Below, piece by piece: positions 1 through 12,300 of a stretch of 60,000 bases of DNA (position 1 is its first letter; each line of letters opens with the position of its first letter). The stretch spans positions 30,682,128-30,742,127 of the forward strand of contig OZ037767.1 in the NCBI GenBank assembly GCA_964035545.1, in the 5' to 3' direction. The notes below the pieces were generated by a model. It was not told the DNA's origin. It was given only the letters and a program-made list of their open reading frames with translations, and did no database searches. The DNA is from Bugula neritina. Lineage: Eukaryota > Bryozoa > Gymnolaemata > Cheilostomatida > Bugulidae. Made by a program: the position numbers and the translations under genes.

Positions 1-321
1 TTTCCTCATTCTACTTTTTAACTTGTACAGACATTTTACTCTATTGCCATGTCTAGGTTTAGCAGCTGGTCTCTAAACCGAATTTCTAAATAAAAGCTCA
101 TGTTGAAAAACAAATTGAAGAACTTCATTTGTAAACAGAAACTATAAATAACATGGTTGCAGCAAATAAAACATGACAAACAAAGTATTACAAAAATATA
201 AGCAACATTGCATGCACATCTTCAGACTGAATAAGAAATGAGAAAGTCAATTGTGAAAGTAACTGCGACTTCAATGCATAAGACAAGTACTAGTTAGGTA
301 TGATACACCGAGTATTAGATA
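1..321 (-). other. Downstream flank / 3' UTR of the RNF17-like gene
   Basis: The stretch follows the stop at 322-324 on the minus strand and is AT-rich. No AATAAA or ATTAAA is visible on the minus strand, so the poly(A) site may lie beyond the window edge. No other feature is seen. Confidence 0.4.
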
Positions 322-3300
322 TTAGGCTTCATCTTCAACTCCCTCCAGTTGAGCCAGAAGCTCTGGAGTTGGAACATCACTACACGAAGAGCTCTCACTT
401 CCAGCTGACTTTGTACACTTGGGAGACTTTGGTGTGTCAGACAAGGCAGCAGCTGCAGCTTCAAGTAGGGCACCAGTCGCATCACCTGAGTTCTGTACAC
501 AAACAGAACATATAAATATGAAATATGATACACTTGAGTACACGTATTTCTCTGTATGCAATGATACTTTATTTTGGAGATTTCATTCGTCAAAGAGTTG
601 CAGAGTGGTGTGAAAAGATACCAGAATATAGAAAGATTTTAAATAGAAGCAAAACTTGAAATCTCAGGTTGGTTTAATCCAACATAAAAAAACTGCATAA
701 GGTGAGAGTTTTAATTTAGTCCTATACTTATGGTAACCTTATTCTATTAGCACTGCTAGCTTGAGTACTTATGATTGTTGAGTTTACCTCTCAAATTTGT
801 TTCTTAAGATAAAATTGGCACATAGTGAGGCAAAATAATTCCTCAGCGTTGCCTTCATAGACCTTTAATACGAGAGTAAAACTAACCGCAGTTCTGAGCA
901 GTGAAGAGTTGGCGGGCTGGGAGCGAACCGTACCTCCAGGACTCTTGGTAACCCAACTTGAGCGTGAAATCTTCATCTTGTTATTAGTCACTCTTCTTGC
1001 GGAAGCGAAGGAAGGAAACTTGAGTTTTGTGACTTCACACAAGAAGGAATTATCCATTCCATCGTCAAAGTCTTCCACGGGGTCATCTACTAGAATAATG
1101 TAATAAACAGTGACTCTATGAGCCTATAGACAGTCCAAAGTTCTCAGAGAAAGAGCCACCTGTTCATTAACCGAATAACTCTACCAACACTCACTCCTGG
1201 CTAGAGTATAAGCAGCTACAGACGTTACAGATAGATAGTCTTACAGATAGATAGTGTTGCAGATAGATAGTGTTACAGATAACCTTAACAAGCTGTTATC
1301 AGCAACCATTTCTTCAATGTTTGGAGTTCTCATCACAAAAACAAAGGAAATGGTGAAAGAAAATCACACAAGACAACACACCTTCACGGAACATCTCTTG
1401 TGAACTCTCTTCAAAGTCGGGGTGACTATCTACCGCCCCATCCATTTGCTTCTCAGCTGTCTCCCTGGTTATACTGTCCAGCAGGACATTATTCGCTGTA
1501 ACGTTGGCAGATTTGGTGGGCGTGTCTTCTAGTAATATTCTGTAATCAACCAATCATAGAAAAGCCATTGACATTATGTAAGACACACCTGTCATAACCC
1601 AGTGTATGCATAACACTTATAGCATCTTGCAATCATGTGATGATTTCTTGAGTCTTCAAACACAATAGAATGTAACAGAGTAGAACAAAGCATGTATGCA
1701 GAGAAGAGTGTATTATTGTAATACACACAGTACAGTGTAATATACACACAGTACAGTGTAATATACACACAGTACAGTGTAATATACACACAGTACAGTG
1801 TAATATACACACAGTACACTGTAATATACACACAGTGTACTGTAATATACACATAATTGTGATATAACTACTTACTTTTCTCGAAGTGCCACTCCACTGT
1901 CTAATAGTTTCTCCTTCAGTGAAATATGAATTATCTCCCCTTGCATTCCTTGTATTTTACTGGGAAGTTCTTGGGGCAGCAATACATCACAAGGCAAAAC
2001 CTCTGCTGCCTGACCCTGTATGTTGAAACCACGAGAGCATAACTCCCTAATATATACACACTGTATAGTATCACATATACACTGTATAGTATCACATACA
2101 CACTGTATAGTAACATATACACACTGTATAGTAACACATACACACTGTATAGTAACACATACACACTGTATAGTATCACATACACACTGTATAGTAACAC
2201 ATACACACTGTATAGTATCACATACATACTGTATAGTATCACATACACACTGTATAGTATCACATACACACTGTATAGTATCACATATACACTGTATATA
2301 GTATCACATACACACTGTATAGTATCACATATACACTGTATAGCATCACATACACACTGTAGATAGTATCACATACCCACTGTATAGTATCACATACCCA
2401 CTGTAGATAGTATCACATACACGCTGTATAGTATCACACGCTGTATAGTATCACATACACACTGTATAGTATCACATACACACTGTATAGTATCACATAC
2501 ACACTGTATAGTATCACATACACACTGTATAGTATCACACACACACTGTATAGTTTCACATACACACTGTATAGTATCACACACACATTGTATAGTATCA
2601 CATACACACTGTATAGTATCACATACACATCGTATAGTATCAATGTTACCTTAGGCACAACCTGACAACTCTCACATCCTTCCACAAGCTCTTTCATCAG
2701 CTCCTTCGCTGTCATACCCCACATTTTGCTGCCACCAGCTGGCACGATGCCAGAAACACTGGCTACTGAAGACAAGGCTTCACAGTTTAGCTCTTCCGTT
2801 GACGGCAGAAGGTGAAGGTCACTGAGAGGCTTGCCGAGGAGACGGCCCGAGTCTATTAGTCTCACCTGAACATCACGAGTGGAAAGGAAGTTATGTAATC
2901 ACACAACGTCATGATGGATACACAGAATACACTCGGAGGGATAGTAAACTAAATAGCAAAGAGTATATAACCAAGACGATATATTAGAATACAAAGTGCA
3001 TATGTGCATGCAGTGTTCACATCACATCCTAAAGTAGCACAAGAATTCAAGACAACATGCTGTAACCATATCAGAACAAACACTCACTATTACATAACAA
3101 AGTCGTATGTTATAGACACCAACCTTGCACCTCTCATTACTGGATGTGACCTCCTCAATAATGCCTCTCACCCAGTCACTGCCGAGTTTCAACACACACT
3201 TGTCACCAACGATCCAATCATGTGACGTTGGACTTGTGTCCCCATTTCCTTTTTCTTCCATCAACTCGTTTAAGTTGGCCGTTAGACTAAAACATTGAAT

Positions 3301-6300
3301 CAACATAATCTCAGCACCAAATTCTGATTATCTCGGTCAGGTATAATCACAATCAAAATTCAACAGGTTCAGAAAATTCCAAACTTTTTACAAAACCTAA
3401 AACCTATACGTGAGAAGATGCCAACTACCTGTGCAGAGTTTCAAGTACAGACAACTACATACGATGCAAATTTCAACACTGACCTCTCCAGTTTAGATGC
3501 ACTAGATAGAGGGAAGATATAGAACTCGTTGGGGGACTCGGCATAGTCACATCTACACGTTATTCCTTCCTCCACAGTCACAGTATCTCTACAGCACATG
3601 ATGTAGAGGTAAATGGGAAGGGGACAACTCCAAATGCAGCAGATACACCAAGATATACTAAGAGGTATCAGAGAGATACTGACACATACTAGGAGGTGTT
3701 AGAGAGATACTGACATATACTAAGAGGTGTCAGAGAGATACTGACACATACTAGGCGTCAGAGAGATACTGACATATACTAAGAGGCATCAGAGAGATAC
3801 TGACACATACTAGGAGGCGTCAGAGAACTACTGACATATACTAAAAGGTGTCAGGCACATAACTTACACACTTCTGCTAGCCATCCCATTCTGTACCAGA
3901 ACATCTGCTAAATTTTCGCCACTGTTTTCCACTTTCACTACGACTGTAGCAGCACCATCAGATGCTTCAGGCAGCTCCATGACTTTAGCTCTGCAATGCT
4001 GCTCAAAGCACATGCTTTGAAGGCTGTCTGACACCTGTTACCCAGGTAGATATAAACACAGGTTAGGATGTACAACACAGCTGTCTCACCACCAACTCAC
4101 TGCATAGTACTCTGACCGTCTCACCACCAACTCACTGTACAGTACTCTAACCATCTCACCACCAACTCACTACATAGTACTCTGACCGTCTCACCACCAA
4201 CTCACTACATAGTACTCTGACCGTCTCACCACCAACTCACTGTACAGTACTCTGACCGTCTCACCACCAACTCACTCTACAGTACTCTGACCGTCTCACC
4301 ACCAACTCACTGCATAGTACTCTGACCGTCTCACCACCAACTCACTGTATAGTACTCTAACCGTCTCACCACCAACTCACTACATAGTACTCTGACCGTC
4401 TCACCACCAACTCACTGTACAGTACTCTGACCGTCTCACCACCAACTCACTGCATAGTACTCTGACCGTCTCACTACCAACTCACTGCATAGTACTCTGA
4501 CCGTCTCACCACCAACTCACTCCATAGTAACTTACCTGTTGGCTCCAGTCCCCGCCGTCAACAGAAGATATATTGTGTAGAGACAATCTGAATGCTTGTG
4601 TGGGCAGCTTGAGCAAATCTCTGCTAATAGTCCTGATCTGATCAGCAGGTAAAACTTCTACATTGCCGTAGTCAACATACTTCACAGTCACATGACCAGG
4701 CTGCAGGGCTAAGATCTGAGCCCGGTACCAATTACCACCGTAGTTGGCCACTACAGCATCGCCTGCAGCACGCAACCAGACACTTACATTTACTTACTAG
4801 TATGTACGTACTTCTATGCACTTACTTTAGTGTACTTACTTGCTTGTATATACATGATTGTATGAGTTTGTGTGTAAATGCTTGTCAAAATAAATTTCAT
4901 TAATTTCAAATGGTAGACAATTTGAGGACTGCTGTTTTTTCATGAAAAGCCTGTTTTTGGTGCATTTCTATTTTTTAAACTCGACTAAAACAAAAGCAGG
5001 TAAAGTAAAAGAACATAAAAATTAGCCATGGAAATGTTCACCACAAAAAGGACGCAGACCTGGTTTGGGTATAAAGACTTTGTGAACGAGGGCAGAGCTC
5101 TGGGCGGAATATTTCTCATTCATAGTCATCATCATGGAGTCTAGCATCTTCAGCTCGGCATTGGTAGGGCTTGGCTATATTATATCATAACATATTATAT
5201 TATATATTATAATATGCCACAGTATATCATACTATATATTATACTATATACTATATTATATCATACTGAGTAAATGAAGGGGCCGTGAGTATACTGAACT
5301 TACCATCTCCATCTGATCTGGATCCAAATCTCTGTTAGTCTGTAAAATAAACCCTCTCTTTAGTTTGTGAAGTTTTAAAACAAACAGTGACATCACAAGC
5401 TGCCAGCATTTACAGCACCTAGTCTGTTTACATACTTGGAAGGATAACTCCAGTCTCCGTGTGACACAAGATGGATACTAACTGAACGTACAGTTGGTTT
5501 AGAGAATATCGCATAGTGAGTACTGAGCAATGAGTGACCAATACAATACAGTTTGGCAGGAAACAATAGAAGGACAGCAGTGAATATAACTCACAATCTG
5601 TGCGTATAGCTCGGTGGGGTTGACCACATGAGTAACAAACATGTAGATCTGCTCCCCACAGTGGAGGGGTGACGGAGTGAGATAGACTGAGCCCAGCGCA
5701 TTCTGGTCCAGCACGTACGGGGCGACGGGGCTGTCGTAGACGGCCTGTTCAAGGAACACCAGGTAGTCTCTCATGGAGAGTATCGGCCCTCCACTCTGGT
5801 CTCTCAGCAGGAGCTCTACGGGGAGTTCTCCGGCCTCTTCTAACAGAGGGCTTTCTCTCTTCTACAGAACCAGAGCTAACATGTTACACTCTATAGTCTG
5901 ACTGTGCACACTCTGTAGACAGACTGAGCACACTCTGTAGACAGACTGAGCACACTTTGTAGACAGACTGAGCACACTCTGTAGACAGACTGCACACTCT
6001 GTAGACAGACTGAGCACACTCTCACCTCTAAGACTACACACTTGCAGTGACTCAGCACTTCTGCCATCAGGTCTGCGACTTTCCTAGTCCAGTCATTACT
6101 AAGATCAGCTGGTTGAATCCCCTGCAAGTAGCACTTGACAGCCACCTTTGGCAGCGACAGCAACGAACCTAAAATACACCACCCCGTCAACAGGCCGGCC
6201 AGAAACCATCAAACATTGCTCACCACCTTCACCGATGACAATCATATTTGTAAACGTTTTCAACACTTTTTTATTTTCATCACACGAAATAGCTAGTAAG

Positions 6301-9300
6301 GAACAAATTGGCACCAGATATGGAGACAGACAGACAGAAGAGAGAAGGATTAGAATGCTCTACATGCCTGTAGTTCTGCGTAAACACGACGTCTTCACAC
6401 ACACCGTGTTTCCGTAGTCAACACAGAAGATATCGGCTGATCTATCGTACAGCTTCACCACTTCACCTCGTCTCCATTGGTTATCAACAAACGCAAACAG
6501 ATACTTCACTGTAAAATAAATACAGCCAGAGTATGAGTTACACGCAGGTATAGTCTGAGTATGAGTTACACGCAGGTATAGTCTGAGTAGGAGTTACACG
6601 CAGGTATAGTCTGAGTTTATGCTAATCGCAGGCTAGACTGTGGACTAACCATTGTGCAGGTCTGTAATTGGAGGGGTGGTGTTGCAGTGCTCGTTGTACT
6701 TGGGTTGGTGTAACTTGAGTGCCTGGGCACTGTGTAGAGACTGGATGTAGAAGGAGAAGGGAGAGTCGATATGAGAGACATTCACCTGTAAACTCTTCTC
6801 TACAAGATAATACTTGAATAGCTAGAAGGAAGTACAGGAAGTGGGAGCGAGATCTGCACTAGTTTCCAGAGTTATCTTCTCTTAAACATATATTTTAGTT
6901 GAGGATTCACATGTAAACACATGCAGTGTAACAAAAACTAGCCCATAGTTAAATCACATCAAATTCACACTCATCAGTATTATTGCAGGTGCATAAGTTA
7001 ACTATAAAATCTTCTTAGACTGAAATCCTAACTACATAAGGGGGAGAGATGATTTCTTCGTAACCAAACAGGTATCCAGAGTGCGAGGAGACAAGTCACA
7101 GTCCTAGTCAGCTGACGTACCTTTAATAGGAAGTGCAGGCTTCATGTAGAGCTTCTTCTTAAACTGAGACTCCTGGGAGATAGCGGTGTGCAGGCCGAGA
7201 ACTGGGGCTGGTGCAGGGGCGCCCCGTCCTCTACCTACAGCCTTCACACGATGTCCTTTCTTACCTCTAACTTGCTGTAAATATGCAGAACACAGAAATA
7301 GAAGACAGGAAATACCTTACTAGAGGGGAAGTGATGCAAGCAGCACACCTGATTGGCTAAAAGAGAACCTAACGAAACCTACATTCACTGCACATCATCT
7401 GACATACTTTACTAGTTGAAAAGACTTAGCAGAGCTTGTTATTTACTTACCAAAACTTGTTAGAACTACTTAGTATCAAGTGTCAATATATGATAGTTGT
7501 GAAAATCTCACGAATATTTAAAAATCACTTTTCGACTTTCATACAATTCGTAATATATTGTCCTAAATTGTTTCTTGAATGGCAAGTAAAGGAATAGAGA
7601 AGTAACAGCATGGAGCAAGTGATAGTAAGGCGTGCAAAATTTTTCAGCAACACAATTATTTGCATCTTTAGCCAGCTTTTGGTTTGCAACTAAAGTTGAC
7701 AAAGTTTTTAACAATTTTATGAAGCGAACACATATAAGCACTCTACTTATGATGTTATAAGATTTGAAAATTTGAAAAAATGAACATAAAATGTTAGTGT
7801 AACTCAGGTTGAGTGCCATTTAAGGGGGTCAACTATCTTAAATATTTAAACATTTCTAAGTGATGTCATGAAGACATTGAAATGGCTAAAATAAAGTTAT
7901 CACGGTAATATTTTCAAAATATTGCAGGTATCATTATAAGCCATGTTTTAGGACTACCACAGAGCACCAGTATCTCCAACCTCTCTATTGTTGTCTGAAA
8001 CCTGTTGATATAATGATATTATTTCTAGACTCGTCTTCCCCTGGTCTGACCAGCTATTGGAAAACTGCTAACCTGGTTATGGGCTCTGAGATGGGGGTCC
8101 GGCACCGCCCCGTCTCTATAAACAGTGAAGTTACCGGAGGTTTGGTAGCGAGGGTCAGTGAGGCGATAATTTCGGTTTTTAAGCTGCGGGACCGGCAGCT
8201 GGTGGACAGGAGGCTGAATGGGCGGCTGCTGATACGTCTGGGAATGCTGAGCCCATTTCTGCTGGTGGGCTCGATACTGCCTGGCATTCTACAGTATATT
8301 CAAGTACTATACTACATTATATACTATACTATACTATATTGTATACTATATTACATTATATACTATACTATACTACATTATATACTATACTATATATACT
8401 ACACTATATACTATACTATACTGTATGCTATACTATATACTATACTACACCATATGCTATACTATATTGTATACTATACTATAATATATACTATCCTACA
8501 TACTATACTACATACTATACTATATACTATACTATACTATATACTATAATTTATTATACTATAATATACTATACTGTGCTATACTAATTTACTCATGTAC
8601 ATTATATTCGAGTTACTATCAGTTTGAGTCAACAGGAAACCCCGGATACCTATGAGATACGAGTCAACTACCCACCTACAGTATACCACTACCTACCTAC
8701 AGTATACCACTACCTACCTACAGTATACCACTACCCACCTACAGTATACCACTACCTACCTACAGTATACCACTTATATACAGCTTATATACTGATATAC
8801 AACGGGAAACAGTAACGGCTGTGGGAGCCGTCACTATGGGTGTAACTGTTGCGTAATTGTTGTGTAAAACTAATGAGAGCAATTTCATTTTCTGGACTGC
8901 ACATACAAACTACCCAATAAACAGTAAGTAACAGGGGAGGAGGGGTCGGCCACCCTTACTTGTTCGTGGTTGTCAAAACTGTGGCCGTATTTGGCTCCAG
9001 CATCATGCAATGCAGATGATGGCTGGCCCTGATAAGATCTGGAGGGGTCATAGTTCAACGTATGAGGACTGCTCTGCACCCGACTACAGTTGCTGATGTC
9101 ATATCCTCTGTAGCCATAAGTGGGGCACGGGTCACCTGACTCGCCACTTTCATACGACTGATCTGCAGTGAGTTGTAACATAGCAACTGGTAAGCAAACA
9201 GCAATCTGCAGTATGTTGTAACATAGCAACTGGTAAACAAAACAGCAATCTGCAGTATGTTGTAACATAGCAACTGGTAAACATACAGCAATCTGTAGTA

Positions 9301-12300
9301 TGTTGTCACATAGCAACTGGTAAGCAAACAGCAATCTGCAGTATGTTGTACCATAGCAACTGGTAAACAAACAGCAATCTGCAGCAAGTTGTCACATAGC
9401 AACTGGTAAACAAACAGCAATCTGCAGTACACATGTTACTAGGACTGAGAGAAACAGATGCAGAAATCTAGGAAGGTACAAGCCACTACAAGAGAGAGCT
9501 GAAAAGTTACCAAATGTGGGATATGAAGAGAAGTCGTCCTCATAGAAAACTTGAGAGGTACGGGAGTTGTTGTGCTGACGCAGTGATGAATAAGGGCTGG
9601 GAGACGTGTGAGTAGGGTGCTGCCGTGCGCTCGACTCATATCCGAGATGATGTGATGATTTCTGGGAGAGACTGTTTTGAGAGGCAGCGCTGGGACTAGA
9701 TGGCTGGGAGGAATGCCCTTCTTGTACCTGCAGCAGTACACAGACTAGACTAGTACCTGCAGCAGTATACAGACTAGACTAGTACCTGCAGCAGTATACA
9801 GACTAGACTAGTACCTGCAGCACATAATATACAGACTACATTAGTATCAGGAGATTTATATACAGTCATTGTATACTCTACAGAGTGAGTAGAACACAAA
9901 TACATACGTGGATACTGTTGATTGATCTACCAACGCTGTCTATACTTTTAGTAGAATGCTGCCTAGAGAGGGAGTGAGTTTGGGGAGTAGAAGATGTTGA
10001 GGGGGCAGGGAGATTGGTGATCTCCTCTTCTGTCACGTCATCTAAGGGAACCAACTCAAACCTGCCAACCATACAGTGAGTTAGTGTGGGTGGACAGTGA
10101 TTAGTCCAGAGGAACGTTAAAGAACCCAGGTTACTACGTTCTGAGTGACCTTTCTGAGGTGAGGAATTAGAGTGTATGAGACTGAATGGCTAAAAACTTA
10201 TTCTGATTTAATAAATTTTTTGGGGAAAATTGTGTCCAACACATTCATACACGAGCCATTCAAAGGCTTACATTCCTAGTTGGAAACAAACTAAGTATAG
10301 ATATTGTCTACTCCACAACTACTAACTCATAACTACTAACTAGTAACTACTAGTATCTAGTAACTACTAGTATCTAGTAACTACTAACTAGTAACTACTA
10401 ACTAATAACTACTAGTATCTAGAAACTACTAACTAGTAACTACTAGTATCCAGTAACTACTAGTATCCAGTAACTACTAGTATCTAGTAACTAGTATCTA
10501 GTAACTACTAGTATCTAGTAACTACTAGCATGACTAGTAAGCATTATTAGCAGCAGATGAGTCGGCACCTGCTCTTAGTAGGAGCTTGAGATGAGACTGT
10601 AACCAGATTGTCGAGGCTACTGAATATACTTTCATCAACGTTGACCTTGACACTAGTGCTGTCTAGGTCGTTCACCACCAGATGGCATGGCATCCTGAGT
10701 ATTTCCTGAGCGGTGGTATTCACCAGACTGAAGTCACAAAACTTCTCGTAGACTGGATTCGAAAGTATTTTGTCTAATTCTGAAAGGAATAAAAGTGAAA
10801 TATTTGCGTTTATATGCTGGTACTGAACCCCAACACCAATAAAACACTAGTTTACTTTGTATACTATTTCTATTGGCTAACCAATTACCAACCAGCCAGT
10901 TAAAGCTGGTGTTATAAACTTTGAATGGTACGAGAGGTGATAAGTCTTACCAAACACAAGACTCTCTATTTTCTTGCAGCTGATCAGAACGCTGTCTTCG
11001 AGTTCCTTCAGTTGGCGAGTGTTACTACCAGTGGCTATCAGCACCTGAATAGAACCAATCAGCAGTCAGATAACATTCTCTAAGGTCAAGGATGGTAAGT
11101 TCAACTGCAGAGATATATGAGTCGTGCTTTGAACAGCATAAGTCATAGGTTTTGTAGAAAAGGCTAAAAGGAAAACTTGCATTATTGCGCTTTAAATTGA
11201 ATACTGAAGGATGTGTAAATCTAAAATCATAAAAGAATAATATATATTGTAAGAAAAAGCTTTTGAGAGAATACGTTGTATTGGAGATATCATGGGAAGC
11301 AGATATTTGGGATTCTAATCAATTCAAGTCAGAATAAAATAGGAGTTGTGCTCTTCTGGTGGGTTAATCTCTCATAGAGTTAAAGACTGATGGAGTAAAG
11401 AGAATATCAACACAAGGTGCTGGAAGACAGAAAGCTGGAAATCTCTCACTCACCTGTTCCTCAAGTTCAACCTGCTTCATCTGAAGTAAAGCGTGCAGTT
11501 TGAAGAAAACCTCTTCAATTATTTCTATGTTTGGATTTGATGACGTGCCGTTGGCAGAGTTGCCTCCCTGTTCTGCACTGATTCTCTGAAACAGTCAGCA
11601 AACAAACTATAAACATTACATTCAGGTTACTTACTTACACTTAGTAAATCAGTCATCAATATTGTACATTGTACAGTCACTTCTAAATCATGATGAGACA
11701 TGGTAGGAGTGAAGCATGATTACAACAGGGAAGACTGTGACTACGGTGTGAACCATGTTATTCAGATGTTGATGTTGATCCTGCTTAGAATAACACATGC
11801 TAATGAGTAGAGATCAAAGTCAAATGAAAATTGAACATTTGCAAGGTTAGTACTCCTACAATATAAACTAAATGACTACCTGTTTAGTGTTCTGTAGAAG
11901 TCGCTGGGTGAGGTGTGCTTGTTCACACGTCTCTATCAGCTGCGACTTCACTTCCTGGTTGACGTCCGCCAGGTGTTTCAACGAGTGACCGGAGTGGGAG
12001 CCTAGGACGCCGCAATCAGCGCACATGGCACTGGAACAGTCCAGACAGTAGTACTCCATCTTCTTTTCAGCGTGCTGGGGGCACGAGTCAGTTATCTGAA
12101 ATATTACAGAGTCTGTCTGCTCACGTCCATACAGGGAGGGGAAGTGGGTGGAGCTAATGAGCTGGTCAACTAGTTTACTATCTCGTACTGTTTTGTTAAC
12201 TTAATTGTTTCACTTTTGATAAACTACAATCAGTAATTTCTGATTCACAACAAAAATTATAGAATAAAAACCTATTGCTAGTAGTAGGTCTGACAATAAA

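Larger units (their letters stand above)
6026..6799 (-). other. RNF17: Tudor domain 1 (exons 14-16) of the RNF17-like gene
   Basis: Exon 14 gives the extended-Tudor lead (VNVSHIDSPFSFYIQ). Exon 15 gives the barrel with VDNQWRRGEVV and the aromatic-cage segment VDYGNT at about 814-819. Exon 16 continues with LLSLPKVAVKCYLQGI. The Asp-Tyr-Gly-Asn signature is intact, so methyl-arginine binding is plausible. The intron between exons 15 and 16 uses a GC donor. Confidence 0.85.
8073..10061 (-). other. RNF17: Ser/Gln/His/Tyr-rich linker exons 9-12 of the RNF17-like gene
   Basis: Exons 9 (10061-9908), 10 (9727-9511), 11 (9162-8960) and 12 (8288-8073) encode about 265 residues rich in Ser, Gln, His, Pro and Tyr with no recognisable fold, probably a disordered linker between the TRIM-like and Tudor halves. 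Exon 12 is a 216-nt phase-0 exon whose correct reading frame (NARQYRAHQQKWAQHS...) was chosen because both splice phases fit; another open frame across the same DNA does not fit. Three of the introns around these exons are filled with minisatellites. Confidence 0.7.

Noticed and set aside
1592-2865. Tyr/Val/Leu-rich and His/Thr/Cys-rich repeated peptides
   Set aside because: They read through 21-bp intronic minisatellites; only the first part of the frame at 2650-2865 (exon 24) is real.
8054-8287. A 77-residue minus-strand frame beginning MPGSIEPTSRNG
   Set aside because: It is the wrong frame of exon 12; only the NARQYRAHQQ frame joins exons 11 and 13 in phase.
8013-8549. A 178-residue plus-strand open frame over 8013-8549
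   Set aside because: It is antisense to exon 12 of the RNF17-like gene and then runs into TATAC repeats; the minus-strand exon has matching splice phases.
9161-9430. Evenly spaced repeats that could suggest a CRISPR array
   Set aside because: There are no unique spacers between repeats, no cas genes, and the host is eukaryotic; it is a simple minisatellite.
9055-9432. Cys/Leu/Tyr repeat peptide, possible secreted Cys-rich protein
   Set aside because: It is the 43-bp minisatellite read through before exon 11.
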